A DNA stretch of 64,000 nucleotides from JBEISR01 sp044371425 (GTDB lineage: Bacteria > Planctomycetota > Planctomycetia > Pirellulales > Pirellulaceae), in the NCBI GenBank assembly GCA_044371425.1, contig JBILTR010000026.1:1-64000 (forward strand), given 5' to 3'. Both the position numbers and the translations under genes were made by a program. The first letter of the stretch is position 1, and each line of letters begins with the position of its first letter. Below, in pieces: positions 55,146-64,000 of the stretch. The notes beneath the pieces were generated by a model. It made no database searches and was not told the DNA's origin. It saw nothing but the letters and a program-made list of their open reading frames with translations.

Positions 55146-57245
55146 TTACCGTGGGGCTATTTCCAGCGACAGGCGAAAACCGAGCATGGGACTGGTTCTG
55201 TCTGCATTATCGAACGAGAACTCCATCGTCGGAGGCTCTGATTCAGGAACATCGGTCCCGGGCTGCCACCAGTTGCTTCCGACGGTCGCCCGAAGTTGCT
55301 GACTGGTGCTGGAGACCAACTCGGGTGGCACGATCCCCATCAAATCCTTTGGAAGCGCGGGGCGTTCATCGATCCACTCGGCAGGTAGGCCATAAAGCCC
55401 TTCGATGCCGCTGTCGGTTTGATCCCATGGCCCTTCTGGCCGAGCTCGTCGATAGGCTTCGTATTGGGTCGCAGGAGAGTCTGTCGACCACGGCCTCGGT
55501 CGGATCGAATTCCCCTGGATGGCCAGGATGAATTGATCTGCTGTGACCAACCGCTTTCCTACCGTCTCCGCGAAAACCAGTACTTCATCCAAGCTGATAT
55601 CGACAACGGATTGGTCCATTTGTTCGGCAGAAACCCCCTTCAGTCCATCCCATTCCGGGAGGACCTCTTGGAATTGCCGGTAGGAGACTTCCCGAGCATC
55701 GATCAGGAACGGAGCCACCACACGCTCCTTTTCCCCAGCAACTCTTCCGGGTAACAGTTTCGGATCCCAGCTTCCCCCCGGATGCTCGATCATCCGAACA
55801 TCCGCCAGAGGTCTTGGTGGAGAGAGCGGCGTTAGTTTGACCAGTCCCTGAGCCGATTCGTCCCATGACCTATGCGACATTGGCAGCCCATGGGCCTGCA
55901 GGATCGCGATCTGCTTGGGGGAGGGAATCTGCCGATAGATCGACCGAATGAACCGACCATCCAGATAGTCAATGCGATAGATGCCTGGATCCAGCAGCAC
56001 TTCCTCTCCGGTGCGGCTTGCGATGGAAGGTGCTCCCTGCACCAACAATCCGTTGGCAGAGGACTGGGCATCTGGATCGACCAGCGTCCATTTCAGTTCA
56101 CGCTGGCCGTAGAGCGAGGGGAGGAGAACGCGCCGCCGACGGTCTGGTTTCCATGCCAGCATGGTTCCAAGGCCGGTGGCCAGCACCGTTCCGGCGACCG
56201 CTGTGCCACGCAGAAAGTTTCTCCGAACCATCCCCTGAGCCACTCGCCGATCGATCGTTGGGTCGGCAATCAACCGCTCATCCCGCTGATAGCGCCGCAG
56301 GTCTTCCTGGAACTCCTGGACGCTGGCATAGCGGTCCTTCGGATCTTTGGCGAGCGCTTTGAGGCAGATGGCATTGAGCCGCTGGTCGATCTCGGGGCGA
56401 TGCTCCTTGGGAGCAACGAATTTGTGCTCGATGATCTTCTTAAATATCTCCGGTGTCTTCCCGGAGAATGGAATCTGACGCGTCAGCATCCAGTAGAGCA
56501 GCACTCCCAGCGAGTACTGATCGCTCGCTTCTCCGACCTTCGAGATATCCCCTTGGGCCTGTTCGGGGGACATGAAGGCAGGGGTGCCAACGCGGCTAGT
56601 TCCGGAGGAACCCGTCTGCAAAGCCCCCATCGACGTGCTCAGCCCAAAGTCGATCATGTGGGGCATGTTGTTGGAATCGACCAGGATGTTGTTCGGCTTG
56701 ATGTCGCGATGCAGCACCCCATTTCGATGGGCCGCCGTCACCGGCTCACATACCCGAATGCACATCTCCACCGTCTGCTCAATCGTCGGTTCCACCGAAA
56801 AAACCCAGGCGGCCAGATGCGGTCCGTCGATCCAATCGGTGATGATGCAAAGTCGCCCATCTTCCTCGAAGATGTCGTGGACAGGGACGATCTGAGGATG
56901 TCGCATCTTGGCGGCGACGCGAGCCTCCTGGAGGAAACGCCGATTGGCTGGGGAATCGAGCTGGATCGTCTCCCCCTCTTCCGTCCGAGGGATCTTCATG
57001 GCGACGGTTTTTTCCAGCTGGCGGTCGTAGACCCGGTAGACCGTTCCAAACGACCCCTCCCCCAACACATCGACCTTCTCGAACCGTCGACCTTCAGCGA
57101 ACCACTGCTGATCGTCGACCCAGTAAGCTGCCGTAGCAGCCGACTCGGTTCCCGCATGATGATGCCCACAGGCTGGGCAATCCCAAGAGCCAGAAAAACT
57201 GGCAGGAATTTGCGTTGCATCCGCCGCGCAATTGGCGCATTTCAT
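55146..57245 (-). CDS. Ser/Thr protein kinase with N-terminal zinc ribbon and degenerate FGE-like C-terminal domain
   Basis: 699 aa. C3xxC6 and C23xxC26 form an N-terminal zinc ribbon. The kinase domain has LGEGSFGTVYR (61-71), VAMKIPR (K84), LHRDIKPNN and MIDFGLS with a normal DFG, then GTPAFMSPEQA. A membrane-like segment RNFLRGTAVAGTVLATGLGTML follows at about residue 330-350. The C-terminal part resembles the formylglycine-generating-enzyme fold (FLIDAREVSYRQFQEVLPEW, ...EGLYGLPAEWID..., SPMLGFRLSLE) but lacks the cysteine pair of active FGE, so it is probably a binding module. The ATG at 57245 puts the zinc ribbon at the very start. Confidence 0.87.
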   Translation of the reverse strand: MKCANCAADATQIPASFSGSWDCPACGHHHAGTESAATAAYWVDDQQWFAEGRRFEKVDVLGEGSFGTVYRVYDRQLEKTVAMKIPRTEEGETIQLDSPANRRFLQEARVAAKMRHPQIVPVHDIFEEDGRLCIITDWIDGPHLAAWVFSVEPTIEQTVEMCIRVCEPVTAAHRNGVLHRDIKPNNILVDSNNMPHMIDFGLSTSMGALQTGSSGTSRVGTPAFMSPEQAQGDISKVGEASDQYSLGVLLYWMLTRQIPFSGKTPEIFKKIIEHKFVAPKEHRPEIDQRLNAICLKALAKDPKDRYASVQEFQEDLRRYQRDERLIADPTIDRRVAQGMVRRNFLRGTAVAGTVLATGLGTMLAWKPDRRRRVLLPSLYGQRELKWTLVDPDAQSSANGLLVQGAPSIASRTGEEVLLDPGIYRIDYLDGRFIRSIYRQIPSPKQIAILQAHGLPMSHRSWDESAQGLVKLTPLSPPRPLADVRMIEHPGGSWDPKLLPGRVAGEKERVVAPFLIDAREVSYRQFQEVLPEWDGLKGVSAEQMDQSVVDISLDEVLVFAETVGKRLVTADQFILAIQGNSIRPRPWSTDSPATQYEAYRRARPEGPWDQTDSGIEGLYGLPAEWIDERPALPKDLMGIVPPELVSSTSQQLRATVGSNWWQPGTDVPESEPPTMEFSFDNADRTSPMLGFRLSLEIAPR

Positions 57246-57897
57246 GATCGGCTCCGCGACGCCATTTTTCACAACCCCACTTTCATCCTAGGATTCGGCC
57301 ATGTAGGCTTCAAGAATGTTTCGCAATTTTTGACTAAACGAATCCAAAACAAGAAACGTTGAGCGATCCTGCTTGGGATCTCCCTGGGTGCGATCGGTCG
57401 GTCGAATCGTCGCTGCGATGTCTTTCAGAGGGATTCCGGCCAACCGTTCTTCCATGCCGGATAGGGCGAGCTTTCCCGCAATGCCGCTTGAGCCTGAGGG
57501 CAGGCCGTTTCGATCGATCAAGCGAGGGGCGTGGCTACCTGCTGCCTTCGCATTCGTCGATTGGCAAGTGTTCGTCTCTGCCCTTCATTTGCATCGTCGT
57601 CTATACTAGATCGATTGCTCCTCAGGCGGTGTCGGTTGGTCGACGATGTGAACTGACCGGACTGCCATCGCCACAAGGTTGAACTTTCGCGAAGGGGATC
57701 GATCGAGTCGACTGGTTGTGAGGACGAACCAAGTCGATTTGCCTACCCAGCCGCGTCGATCGAACGATAGACAATCGCGCTTCACTACTTGCGAATCCCC
57801 TTCGTTTTGTCCTCCCAACCCCTCGGTCAACAACTCCATGGTCTCCCCCTTTGCCGGTCAGTGGAAATCTCTTCCTGCTCGGTTCCACTTTGGCAGG
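57246..57897. other. Divergent intergenic region with a possible small minus-strand frame
   Basis: Holds the promoters of the kinase (minus) and lipoprotein (plus) genes. A minus-strand frame ending at 57288 (MEERLAGIPLKDIAATIRP...LVLDSFSQKLRNILEAYMAE from 57455; an earlier TTG at 57521) looks protein-like and ends 42 bp before the kinase, but has no ribosome binding site and no recognised family; I give it about one chance in four. Nothing else is supported. Confidence 0.4.
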
Positions 57898-59073
57898 ATG
57901 CATCGACTTTTGCTTGGATTGACATGGATGCTTGCGGGCTGTCAGGAATCGCTGCAGGTTCGCGTCTATGAGATGCCCAAGGAGCCGAAGACGGCGTTGC
58001 CCCAGCGCGAGGGTCCCTCTGCCATTCAGCCGCGTAGGATTGTCGGGGCGGTGATTCCGCAGGGGGAGCAGGTCCTCTTTCTCAAAGGGACCGATACTCC
58101 GCAGCGGCTGGAAGGGACGATGCCCGCAGTGGAAGCATTGTGCAGGGGGCTGGTCTGGGATGGCGAGGGAACACCTCAGTGGAAATTGCCCGAGGGCTGG
58201 GTGGAGTTGCCTGGTAGCGGCATGGCGATGGCCATCCTGGAAGGGCCTCCCGCAGATGGCAGTGGCACTCCCGTTCGCTGGACGGTGACCTTGCTGGGTC
58301 GATCGGGCCCGTGGGAAAACTACCTTCAGGAAAACCTGAATCGATGGCGAGGGCAATTGAACCTATCGCCAGTCGATTTGGAATCGTGGAAAAGCGGCTG
58401 GACGGAGGTGCCCAGGGAGGGCAGCGACCAGCCAGCAGTGATCGTCGATCTGACGGGGACAGGTAGCGGTGGAATGTCCGGAAGCGGTGCTCGAGGACCG
58501 ATGGGTTCGGGTGCATCCAGCAGCCAGGCCCCCGCTGGCCCAGCCGCCGACAATGCCGCTACCAACGCAAATCCTCCCGCCGCCGGAAGCCGGGAGGCGG
58601 AGCGACCCGAAGGGCCTCAGATTCGATACCAAACCCCCGAGGGATGGGAATCGCTTGGCGAGGGCCCCTTTAGGCTGGCGGCTTTTCGCATTCCCGATGG
58701 CGATGCAAGCCGAGGGGGAGCCTGTGAGCTGACGGTGTCGCTGGCGCGAAACGATCCCCGGCAGAACGCTCAAATGTGGGTCGGTCAGGTCTCCCCGAAA
58801 GCATCCGAGGAGGAGCAGCAGAGACAATTGGACCAAACCTTGGCCGAAGCGAAAACATTTCAGCGAGGTCCCCATCGGGGTACGATCTACTGGATGTCCG
58901 CTGGCCAGGAACCAGGAGATCCCGCGATCTGGGTTGCATCGATTCCCTACGCCGAAGGGACGATCGATCTGTTCGTCAAAGTGCGTGGAAGCCGACAGGC
59001 AATCGAGTTGCGTCAGGAAGAGGTGCTTGGTTGGATCGAAAGTCTTTCATGGGATCCACCGAAAACCGAATGA
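57898..59073 (+). CDS. Lipoprotein of unknown function
   Basis: 391 aa from the chosen start, giving a short lipoprotein signal MHRLLLGLTWMLAGC with the lipobox LAGC at the end. Two similar halves can be seen, one around WKLPEGWVELPGSG..VRWTVTLLG and one around YQTPEGWESLGEG..CELTVSLA, separated by a Gly/Ser/Ala/Pro-rich linker. Each half may be a small alpha-beta domain. It lies 151 bp upstream of the ResB-CcsA gene on the same strand. An in-frame start at 57838 is possible and would give a longer signal peptide. Confidence 0.7.
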   Translation: MHRLLLGLTWMLAGCQESLQVRVYEMPKEPKTALPQREGPSAIQPRRIVGAVIPQGEQVLFLKGTDTPQRLEGTMPAVEALCRGLVWDGEGTPQWKLPEGWVELPGSGMAMAILEGPPADGSGTPVRWTVTLLGRSGPWENYLQENLNRWRGQLNLSPVDLESWKSGWTEVPREGSDQPAVIVDLTGTGSGGMSGSGARGPMGSGASSSQAPAGPAADNAATNANPPAAGSREAERPEGPQIRYQTPEGWESLGEGPFRLAAFRIPDGDASRGGACELTVSLARNDPRQNAQMWVGQVSPKASEEEQQRQLDQTLAEAKTFQRGPHRGTIYWMSAGQEPGDPAIWVASIPYAEGTIDLFVKVRGSRQAIELRQEEVLGWIESLSWDPPKTE

Positions 59074-59224
59074 TCGGCAGGTGATGGCAGCTACGGAAAT
59101 GACGGTCCCATCGGCGGAGTCCCACAAATCGATGGGAACAGGACGCCAAGGATCGACGGGAATCGGCGGAACGGATCATTCGGCCGAATGCGAATTTGTT
59201 CACTGACAAAAGCAGGTAACAGCG

Positions 59225-62200
59225 ATGGCAACAGGAACCTGGGGCGACGCACGGACGGCAGCGAGTGCAAAAATCGACAACCCGGCGATCGGGCAAATGC
59301 TCTGGCGGGTGCTGAAGGCCCTGGGATCGCTAAAGATCACCGTCGCCATGTTCGCTCTAGGCATCGTCATCCTTTTCGTCGGCACCCTGGCGCAGGACGA
59401 AGAGCAGCTAAAGGATGTCAAAGAAAAGTATTTCAACAGCTGGATCGCACCGGTCGATCTGGATGTCTTTCTGCCGATCACCATCTGGCCGGATCACCAA
59501 CGCATTCCCTTTACGATCCCAATCCCTGGAGGGGCGACGGTTGGCCTAGTGCTCCTGATCAATCTGATCGCTGCCAAAGTGACGCGGTTTTCCATGCAGG
59601 CCACGGGGGGCCGTTTTGCAGCTGGGCTCTTTTTCACCGCCCTAGGATCCGCGCTGCTGGGTCTGGTGGTCTGGACCGCTCACCAAGCCGATGGGTTGCA
59701 GGGGGAACCACCTTTTTCCTACGACTCGCTTTGGAAACTCTGCCTGGGACTGCTTTGGGTGCTAGCCGCAGCATCGCTGGTCGGTGCCCTGAAATGGCCA
59801 TCCAGCACACGTCTGGGGCGGCAGGTGCAGTGGCTGACCTTGATCGTTCTTGCGAGCGCAGGAATCTTCTACGCCGCGACGGGGGACCAGTACCGGATCA
59901 ACGATCCGGGCCTTCGGATCGTTTGGCAGCTGCTGAAAAGCCTCGTCGTCGGGCTGGTTTTCCTGGTAGGGTTTCTTCTGCTCTTCGGAAAACGCGGCGG
60001 CAATGTCTTGATCCATCTGGGGGTGGCTCTGCTGATGTTGGGCCAGTTCATCTTTGGCGATCCACAGATCGAAGAACGCATCAGTCTCTACGAAGGCCAG
60101 GCGGCCAGCGTCGCCTATCGCATCGATGAGTGCGAGCTAGCGATCATCGATTCCAGTGGCCCAAAGGACCGCATTGTCTCGATTGAATCGCGTTATCTGC
60201 AGCGAGCTGCCGGGACGGGAAAGCCGATCGAGCATCCGGAGCTTCCAGTCAAGCTGGTGGTCGATCAGTATTACGTCAACTCGGGGCTGGTCGACCTAAA
60301 AGACCTGACCAAGCAACCGGCGACGGCCGGGACGGGGCTGACGATCGGTGCGATGGAGAAGCCCAAGAGTGGCGGTGCCAACAGCGACGTGAACATCGCA
60401 TCGGCGTATGTCACCGTGCTGCCGAAAGCAGGTGAAAAACCCCTGGGGACCTACTTGGTCAGCCAGTTCCTGCATGACGATGAACTGACGCCGAGGGTGA
60501 CATCGGAGACGATTCAGGTCGACGGCAAGCCGTTGCAGATGCAGTTGCGATTCGCCAAGTCGGTCAAGCCCTACAGTCTACGCCTGGATGATGTGCAGCG
60601 GATCGACTACAGCGGCACCATGACGCCGCGCGATTATTCTTCTTTCGTCACCATCACCGACCAGCAGGGAGAGAGTCGGCAGCAGGGACGCATCTGGATG
60701 AACAACCCGATGCGGTACCGAGGAGAGACGTTTTACCAGAGCGGTTATGCGTCGGAGGAGGAGACGAAGATTGGTGAAAAGACGATTCTGCAGGTGGTGA
60801 CCAATGCGGGTTGGCTGATCCCGTACGTCGCCTGCGTGCTGAGCGGACTGGGGATGCTGGTTCATTTTTCCGGGACCTTCGCCCGCTTTGCGCTCCGGTA
60901 CGATCGCGTTGCCGGGGATGTCGCAGAGAGTTCGGCCAGCGTGAGCGATCCTGGGGCGATGGTGGCGCGCTGGCGCAATGCGGCTCGCCAAGCCTCCCAA
61001 GGTCATGCACGTTGGGCGATCCCTTTGGTGGCCTTGCTCTTGGCTGGTTTGTGGATCGGTTCGAAAGCCAGGAAGCCGTCGGTGGAGCCTAGGCAATTCG
61101 ACTGGTATGCGGTCGGTCAGATTCCGATGCAGCATGAAGGGCGGATCAAGCCGCTGGATAGTGTCGCCAGAAACCTGCTGCAGGCCGTCTCCAACAAGGC
61201 CGAGGTGAAAAGTTCCACTGGGGAAAAAATCCCTGCCAGTCGATGGCTGATGGGACTGATGTCCGAGGACGCCGCAATGCTTCGGGTCCCCTGCATCCGC
61301 ATCGACGCCAAGGAGGTTCTCGATGCGCTCGGCTTGGAGAATCGTGAAGGGCATCGCTACAGCTACGAAGAGGTAGCGCCGGGAATGGGAGCCATTCGAG
61401 AGGAACTGCGATCGCTGGATCCAGAGAACCAAGCCAAGTGGACTTTCGCTCAAAAGAAGAAAGCGGAACTCAGCAGCCGCTTTGGAGTGATGGAGTTGGT
61501 GCGGTTCGCATACCGCCCCGACCTGCCTCAGATCCCAGCCGGGGCGCAAGGGGAGGAAGCGCAGGAACAGTTCCAGAGGGACTTTCGGCAGGTCTTCGCA
61601 CGGGTGCAGATGATCGAGCAGGCCAATCCACCTGGGATCATTCCTCCGGCAGCTCCCAAGGAGGACGCGAAGGGGAAGGTGGTCAGCCCCGAGCGATGGC
61701 AGGCTTTTGGGCCAGCGATCTTCACAGCCTTCGCATCGCGACTTATGCAGATGGAAGCAGATCAAACGGGAGTCTTGGCGTTCGCCGATATGGTCGATGC
61801 CTTGAGAGCCGACGATGCCAGGAAGTTCAACGACCAGGTCGACAAGTTCAAACGATGGATGGCGGAGTCCAATCCGGAAGGGGTGCGGATGAAGAAGGCG
61901 GGGTTTGAAGCGTGGTACAACCACATCAGCCCAGTCAATTTTTCGGCGACACTCTATGTCGTGATCGCACTAGTCTGCCTCGCCAGCTTCCTGATCGCCA
62001 GGCACCCTCTCAGGCGTTACGCGTTCTGGTTTTGCGTCGCCGCCTTTGCGCTCCATACCTTTGCGATCGGTGCACGCATCTACATTTCCGAACGACCGCC
62101 GGTGGTTAACCTGTATTCTTCGGCGGTCTTTATCGGCTGGTCGGTGGTGTTGGCCGGTTTGATCATCGAAACGCTCTACCCGATCGGGGTTTCGCTGCTG

Positions 62201-62854
62201 GTCGGCGCGGTCACTGGATTCCTGACGCTGCTAGTGGCTTATGGGCTGGATACCAGCGACACGATGCCGGTGCTCCAGGCTGTGCTCGACACCCAGTTCT
62301 GGCTGGCCACACACGTCGTCAGTGTGACGCTGGGGTATGGAGCGACCTTCTTTGCCGGGGCGCTGGGGATCGCGTGGATCGCTGTAGGACTCTGGGGCTT
62401 GGTGGGGCGCAAAGATGCGATGCGCGAAGCGACGCTCCAGGCGACTCAAAAGCTGCTCGACCGGATCACCTACGGCGTCGTCTGCTTTGCCATTTTCTTT
62501 AGTTTCATCGGGACCGTACTGGGTGGGCTATGGGGGGATGACAGCTGGGGCCGATTCTGGGGTTGGGATCCGAAGGAAAACGGCGCCCTGATGATCGTGC
62601 TTTGGAATGCCATCCTGCTCCACGCGCGCTGGGATAAGCTGGTCTCGCCACGCGGATTCGCTCTGCTGGCGGTTGCTGGCAACATCATCACGGCGTGGTC
62701 TTGGTTCGGCACCAATCAGCTCGGCATCGGCCTCCACAGCTATGGATTCACCAATGGAATTCTGATGCTGCTGGGGGGATTTGTGCTGAGCCAACTGGGG
62801 ATCATTTTGGTAGGTGCCACGCTGCTGGGCAAACCGCGGGTAGAATCTGCGTGA
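59225..62854 (+). CDS. ResB-CcsA fusion, system II cytochrome c biogenesis protein
   Basis: 1209 aa. The N-terminal half is ResB-like: membrane helices beginning LKITVAMFALGIVILFVGTLAQ, a long extracytoplasmic domain with YQSGYASEEETK, and a further helix. The C-terminal half is CcsA-like, with about eight helices and the haem-handling tryptophan-rich motif WGRFWGWDPKENGAL (about 1108-1122). The fusion should carry haem across the membrane and attach it to CxxCH apocytochromes, such as the cytochrome domain at 8.6-12.6 kb. It starts 13 bp after an AGGTAACAG site. Confidence 0.9.
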   Translation: MATGTWGDARTAASAKIDNPAIGQMLWRVLKALGSLKITVAMFALGIVILFVGTLAQDEEQLKDVKEKYFNSWIAPVDLDVFLPITIWPDHQRIPFTIPIPGGATVGLVLLINLIAAKVTRFSMQATGGRFAAGLFFTALGSALLGLVVWTAHQADGLQGEPPFSYDSLWKLCLGLLWVLAAASLVGALKWPSSTRLGRQVQWLTLIVLASAGIFYAATGDQYRINDPGLRIVWQLLKSLVVGLVFLVGFLLLFGKRGGNVLIHLGVALLMLGQFIFGDPQIEERISLYEGQAASVAYRIDECELAIIDSSGPKDRIVSIESRYLQRAAGTGKPIEHPELPVKLVVDQYYVNSGLVDLKDLTKQPATAGTGLTIGAMEKPKSGGANSDVNIASAYVTVLPKAGEKPLGTYLVSQFLHDDELTPRVTSETIQVDGKPLQMQLRFAKSVKPYSLRLDDVQRIDYSGTMTPRDYSSFVTITDQQGESRQQGRIWMNNPMRYRGETFYQSGYASEEETKIGEKTILQVVTNAGWLIPYVACVLSGLGMLVHFSGTFARFALRYDRVAGDVAESSASVSDPGAMVARWRNAARQASQGHARWAIPLVALLLAGLWIGSKARKPSVEPRQFDWYAVGQIPMQHEGRIKPLDSVARNLLQAVSNKAEVKSSTGEKIPASRWLMGLMSEDAAMLRVPCIRIDAKEVLDALGLENREGHRYSYEEVAPGMGAIREELRSLDPENQAKWTFAQKKKAELSSRFGVMELVRFAYRPDLPQIPAGAQGEEAQEQFQRDFRQVFARVQMIEQANPPGIIPPAAPKEDAKGKVVSPERWQAFGPAIFTAFASRLMQMEADQTGVLAFADMVDALRADDARKFNDQVDKFKRWMAESNPEGVRMKKAGFEAWYNHISPVNFSATLYVVIALVCLASFLIARHPLRRYAFWFCVAAFALHTFAIGARIYISERPPVVNLYSSAVFIGWSVVLAGLIIETLYPIGVSLLVGAVTGFLTLLVAYGLDTSDTMPVLQAVLDTQFWLATHVVSVTLGYGATFFAGALGIAWIAVGLWGLVGRKDAMREATLQATQKLLDRITYGVVCFAIFFSFIGTVLGGLWGDDSWGRFWGWDPKENGALMIVLWNAILLHARWDKLVSPRGFALLAVAGNIITAWSWFGTNQLGIGLHSYGFTNGILMLLGGFVLSQLGIILVGATLLGKPRVESA

Positions 62855-62982
62855 TGGCTTACCCCAATCCAGCCGCCGTCCGCTGGGGTCCCCTTCCCTT
62901 CCCTTTGGAAGAAGGGGGGGTTTGCGGGGATGCGATACGTTTGCTGAGTGGCCGGAAGCGGAGAGGAACCTGCGGTTGATCC

Positions 62983-64000
62983 ATGGCGATTATTGAAATC
63001 GAGAATCTGGAAAAGACCTATCGGGTTTATCAGAAGCCGGAGGGGCTGGGCGCGTCGCTGAAGGGGCTTTGGAAGCGGGAGTACCGCACCGTTCAGGCAG
63101 TGCGGGGTGTTAGCCTGAAGGTAGAGGCTGGGGAACTGGTCGCTTTTTTGGGTCCCAATGGCGCCGGCAAGACCACCACCTTAAAGCTTCTTTCCGGGGT
63201 TATCTACCCGACCTCAGGCAGCGCGCGGGTGATGGGCTACATCCCCTGGGAGCGAGACGACAGGTACCGACGACGCTTTGCCCTGGTGATGGGCCAGAAG
63301 AACCAACTCTGGTGGGACCTTCCGGCTCAGGAATCGTTTCGGCTGCACCAGCAGATTTATGGAATCGACCCGGAAGCGTTTCGCAGGACGCTGGGCGAAC
63401 TGACGGAGCTGCTGGCGTGTGGTGAGCTGCTGGGGCGACCGGTTCGCGAGCTGTCGCTTGGGGAGCGGATGAAGATGGAGCTGATTGCGGCGCTGCTGCA
63501 TTCTCCAGAGGTGCTGTTTTTGGATGAGCCAACGATTGGCCTGGATGTGGTGGCGCAGCACAACATCCAGCAGTTCTTGAAGCAGTATCAGGCCGATCGA
63601 AAGATCACCGTCCTGCTGACCAGTCATTACATGAAGGATGTCGCCGCCCTTTGCAAGCGGGTCATCGTGATCGCCAAGGGGACGGTTCAGTACGATGGAT
63701 CGCTGACGGGGATTATCGATCGATTTTCTGCTTCCAAGCGAATCACTGTCCAGTTGGCGGAGGGGCAGAGCAGCCAGGGCCTGGAACGGTACGGAACCGT
63801 CGTCAAGGAGGAGCTGCCTCGCGTGCAGATACAGATCCCTAGAGTGCAGGTCTCGCGCGTGCTGGCCGACCTGCTGGAACGATACATCGTCGAGGATGTG
63901 GCGGTGGAGGATCCACCGCTGGAGGAAGCGATCGCGGGGTTCTTTGCCGAGATGGGGGAAGGCCAGGGTTTGGCGAGCGGTTCGGGGAGTGGTTCGGGGA
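62983..64000 (+). CDS. ABC transporter ATP-binding protein, partial (runs off the window)
   Basis: The first 339 codons are present and no stop is reached. It begins MAIIEIENLEKTYRVYQKPE and has Walker A GPNGAGKTTT, the Q-loop region MGQKNQLWWDLPA, signature LSLGERMKMELIAAL, Walker B VLFLDEPTIGLD and H-loop TSHYMKDV. The QKNQLWWDLPA stretch is characteristic of the uncharacterised ABC-2 exporter group that includes daunorubicin-type ATPases. The visible C-terminus becomes Gly/Ser-rich (GLASGSGSGSG), which is unusual for this subunit. The permease is expected downstream. Confidence 0.9.
   Translation, partial: MAIIEIENLEKTYRVYQKPEGLGASLKGLWKREYRTVQAVRGVSLKVEAGELVAFLGPNGAGKTTTLKLLSGVIYPTSGSARVMGYIPWERDDRYRRRFALVMGQKNQLWWDLPAQESFRLHQQIYGIDPEAFRRTLGELTELLACGELLGRPVRELSLGERMKMELIAALLHSPEVLFLDEPTIGLDVVAQHNIQQFLKQYQADRKITVLLTSHYMKDVAALCKRVIVIAKGTVQYDGSLTGIIDRFSASKRITVQLAEGQSSQGLERYGTVVKEELPRVQIQIPRVQVSRVLADLLERYIVEDVAVEDPPLEEAIAGFFAEMGEGQGLASGSGSGSG

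Noticed and set aside
55872..57362. Long plus-strand open frame (496 codons) opposite the kinase gene
   Set aside because: Antisense to a kinase with all catalytic motifs; no motif or ribosome binding site of its own.
60578..61924. Long minus-strand open frame (448 codons) opposite the ResB-CcsA gene
   Set aside because: Shadow of a clear membrane protein; His/Arg/Pro-rich composition and no recognisable domain.

Overview
The window reads as a chromosomal segment of a planctomycete, most likely of the Pirellulales type; this is inferred from gene content, since there is no rRNA in the window. Supporting genes are a huge secreted dehydrogenase/HEAT/cytochrome c protein of the kind expanded in the PVC group, an ECF-like sigma factor overlapping a Ser/Thr kinase-TPR gene with DWG in place of DFG, a second kinase with a C-terminal FGE-like domain, a PEP-CTERM surface protein, a B12-dependent ribonucleotide reductase and a ResB-CcsA fusion. 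No tRNA, rRNA or CRISPR array was found. Gaps between genes are often 300-1000 bp and full of short palindromic repeats.

Layout. 1-2.2 kb: a 78-bp tandem repeat, then a divergent ClpX-like ATPase whose zinc ribbon sits at the C-terminus. 2.6-5.3 kb (minus): plsC-like acyltransferase, cdsA-like cytidylyltransferase and tatD. 6.0-12.6 kb (minus): a thioredoxin-NHL protein and the dehydrogenase-cytochrome-DUF6807 fusion. 13.2-18.4 kb: a glutamine-amidotransferase-fold protein without its nucleophile, an OleA/FabH-like thiolase, a repeat cluster, an unknown membrane protein and thioredoxin reductase. 18.8-27.8 kb (plus): a four-gene ABC-2 export operon, a secreted esterase and TrmB.

28.1-36.7 kb (minus) is the most unusual locus. 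Two different membrane-inserting, dynamin-like P-loop GTPases overlap each other, the second overlaps an MnmE-like GTPase that lacks the C-terminal catalytic cysteine motif, and the run ends with the error-prone polymerase DnaE2. The tight junctions suggest one transcript.

36.7-46.1 kb: a hairpin-rich candidate RNA, the PEP-CTERM protein, the sigma factor/kinase pair and NrdJ with a clear terminator. 47.2-50.0 kb (plus): a sugar isomerase/epimerase, thiS, thiG and hisH. 50.0-54.1 kb is an island: an IS4-type transposase remnant abutting a frameshifted IS256-type element, then AT-richer orphan membrane-protein genes and an inverted copy of a palindromic module also present at 5.8 kb. 54.1-57.2 kb (minus): a zinc-ribbon/kinase/FGE-like protein followed by two related small proteins with histone-H1-like Lys/Ala tails. 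57.9-64 kb (plus): a lipoprotein, the ResB-CcsA cytochrome c biogenesis fusion and an ABC ATPase running off the window.

All function calls come from reading motifs by eye; no database search was run.
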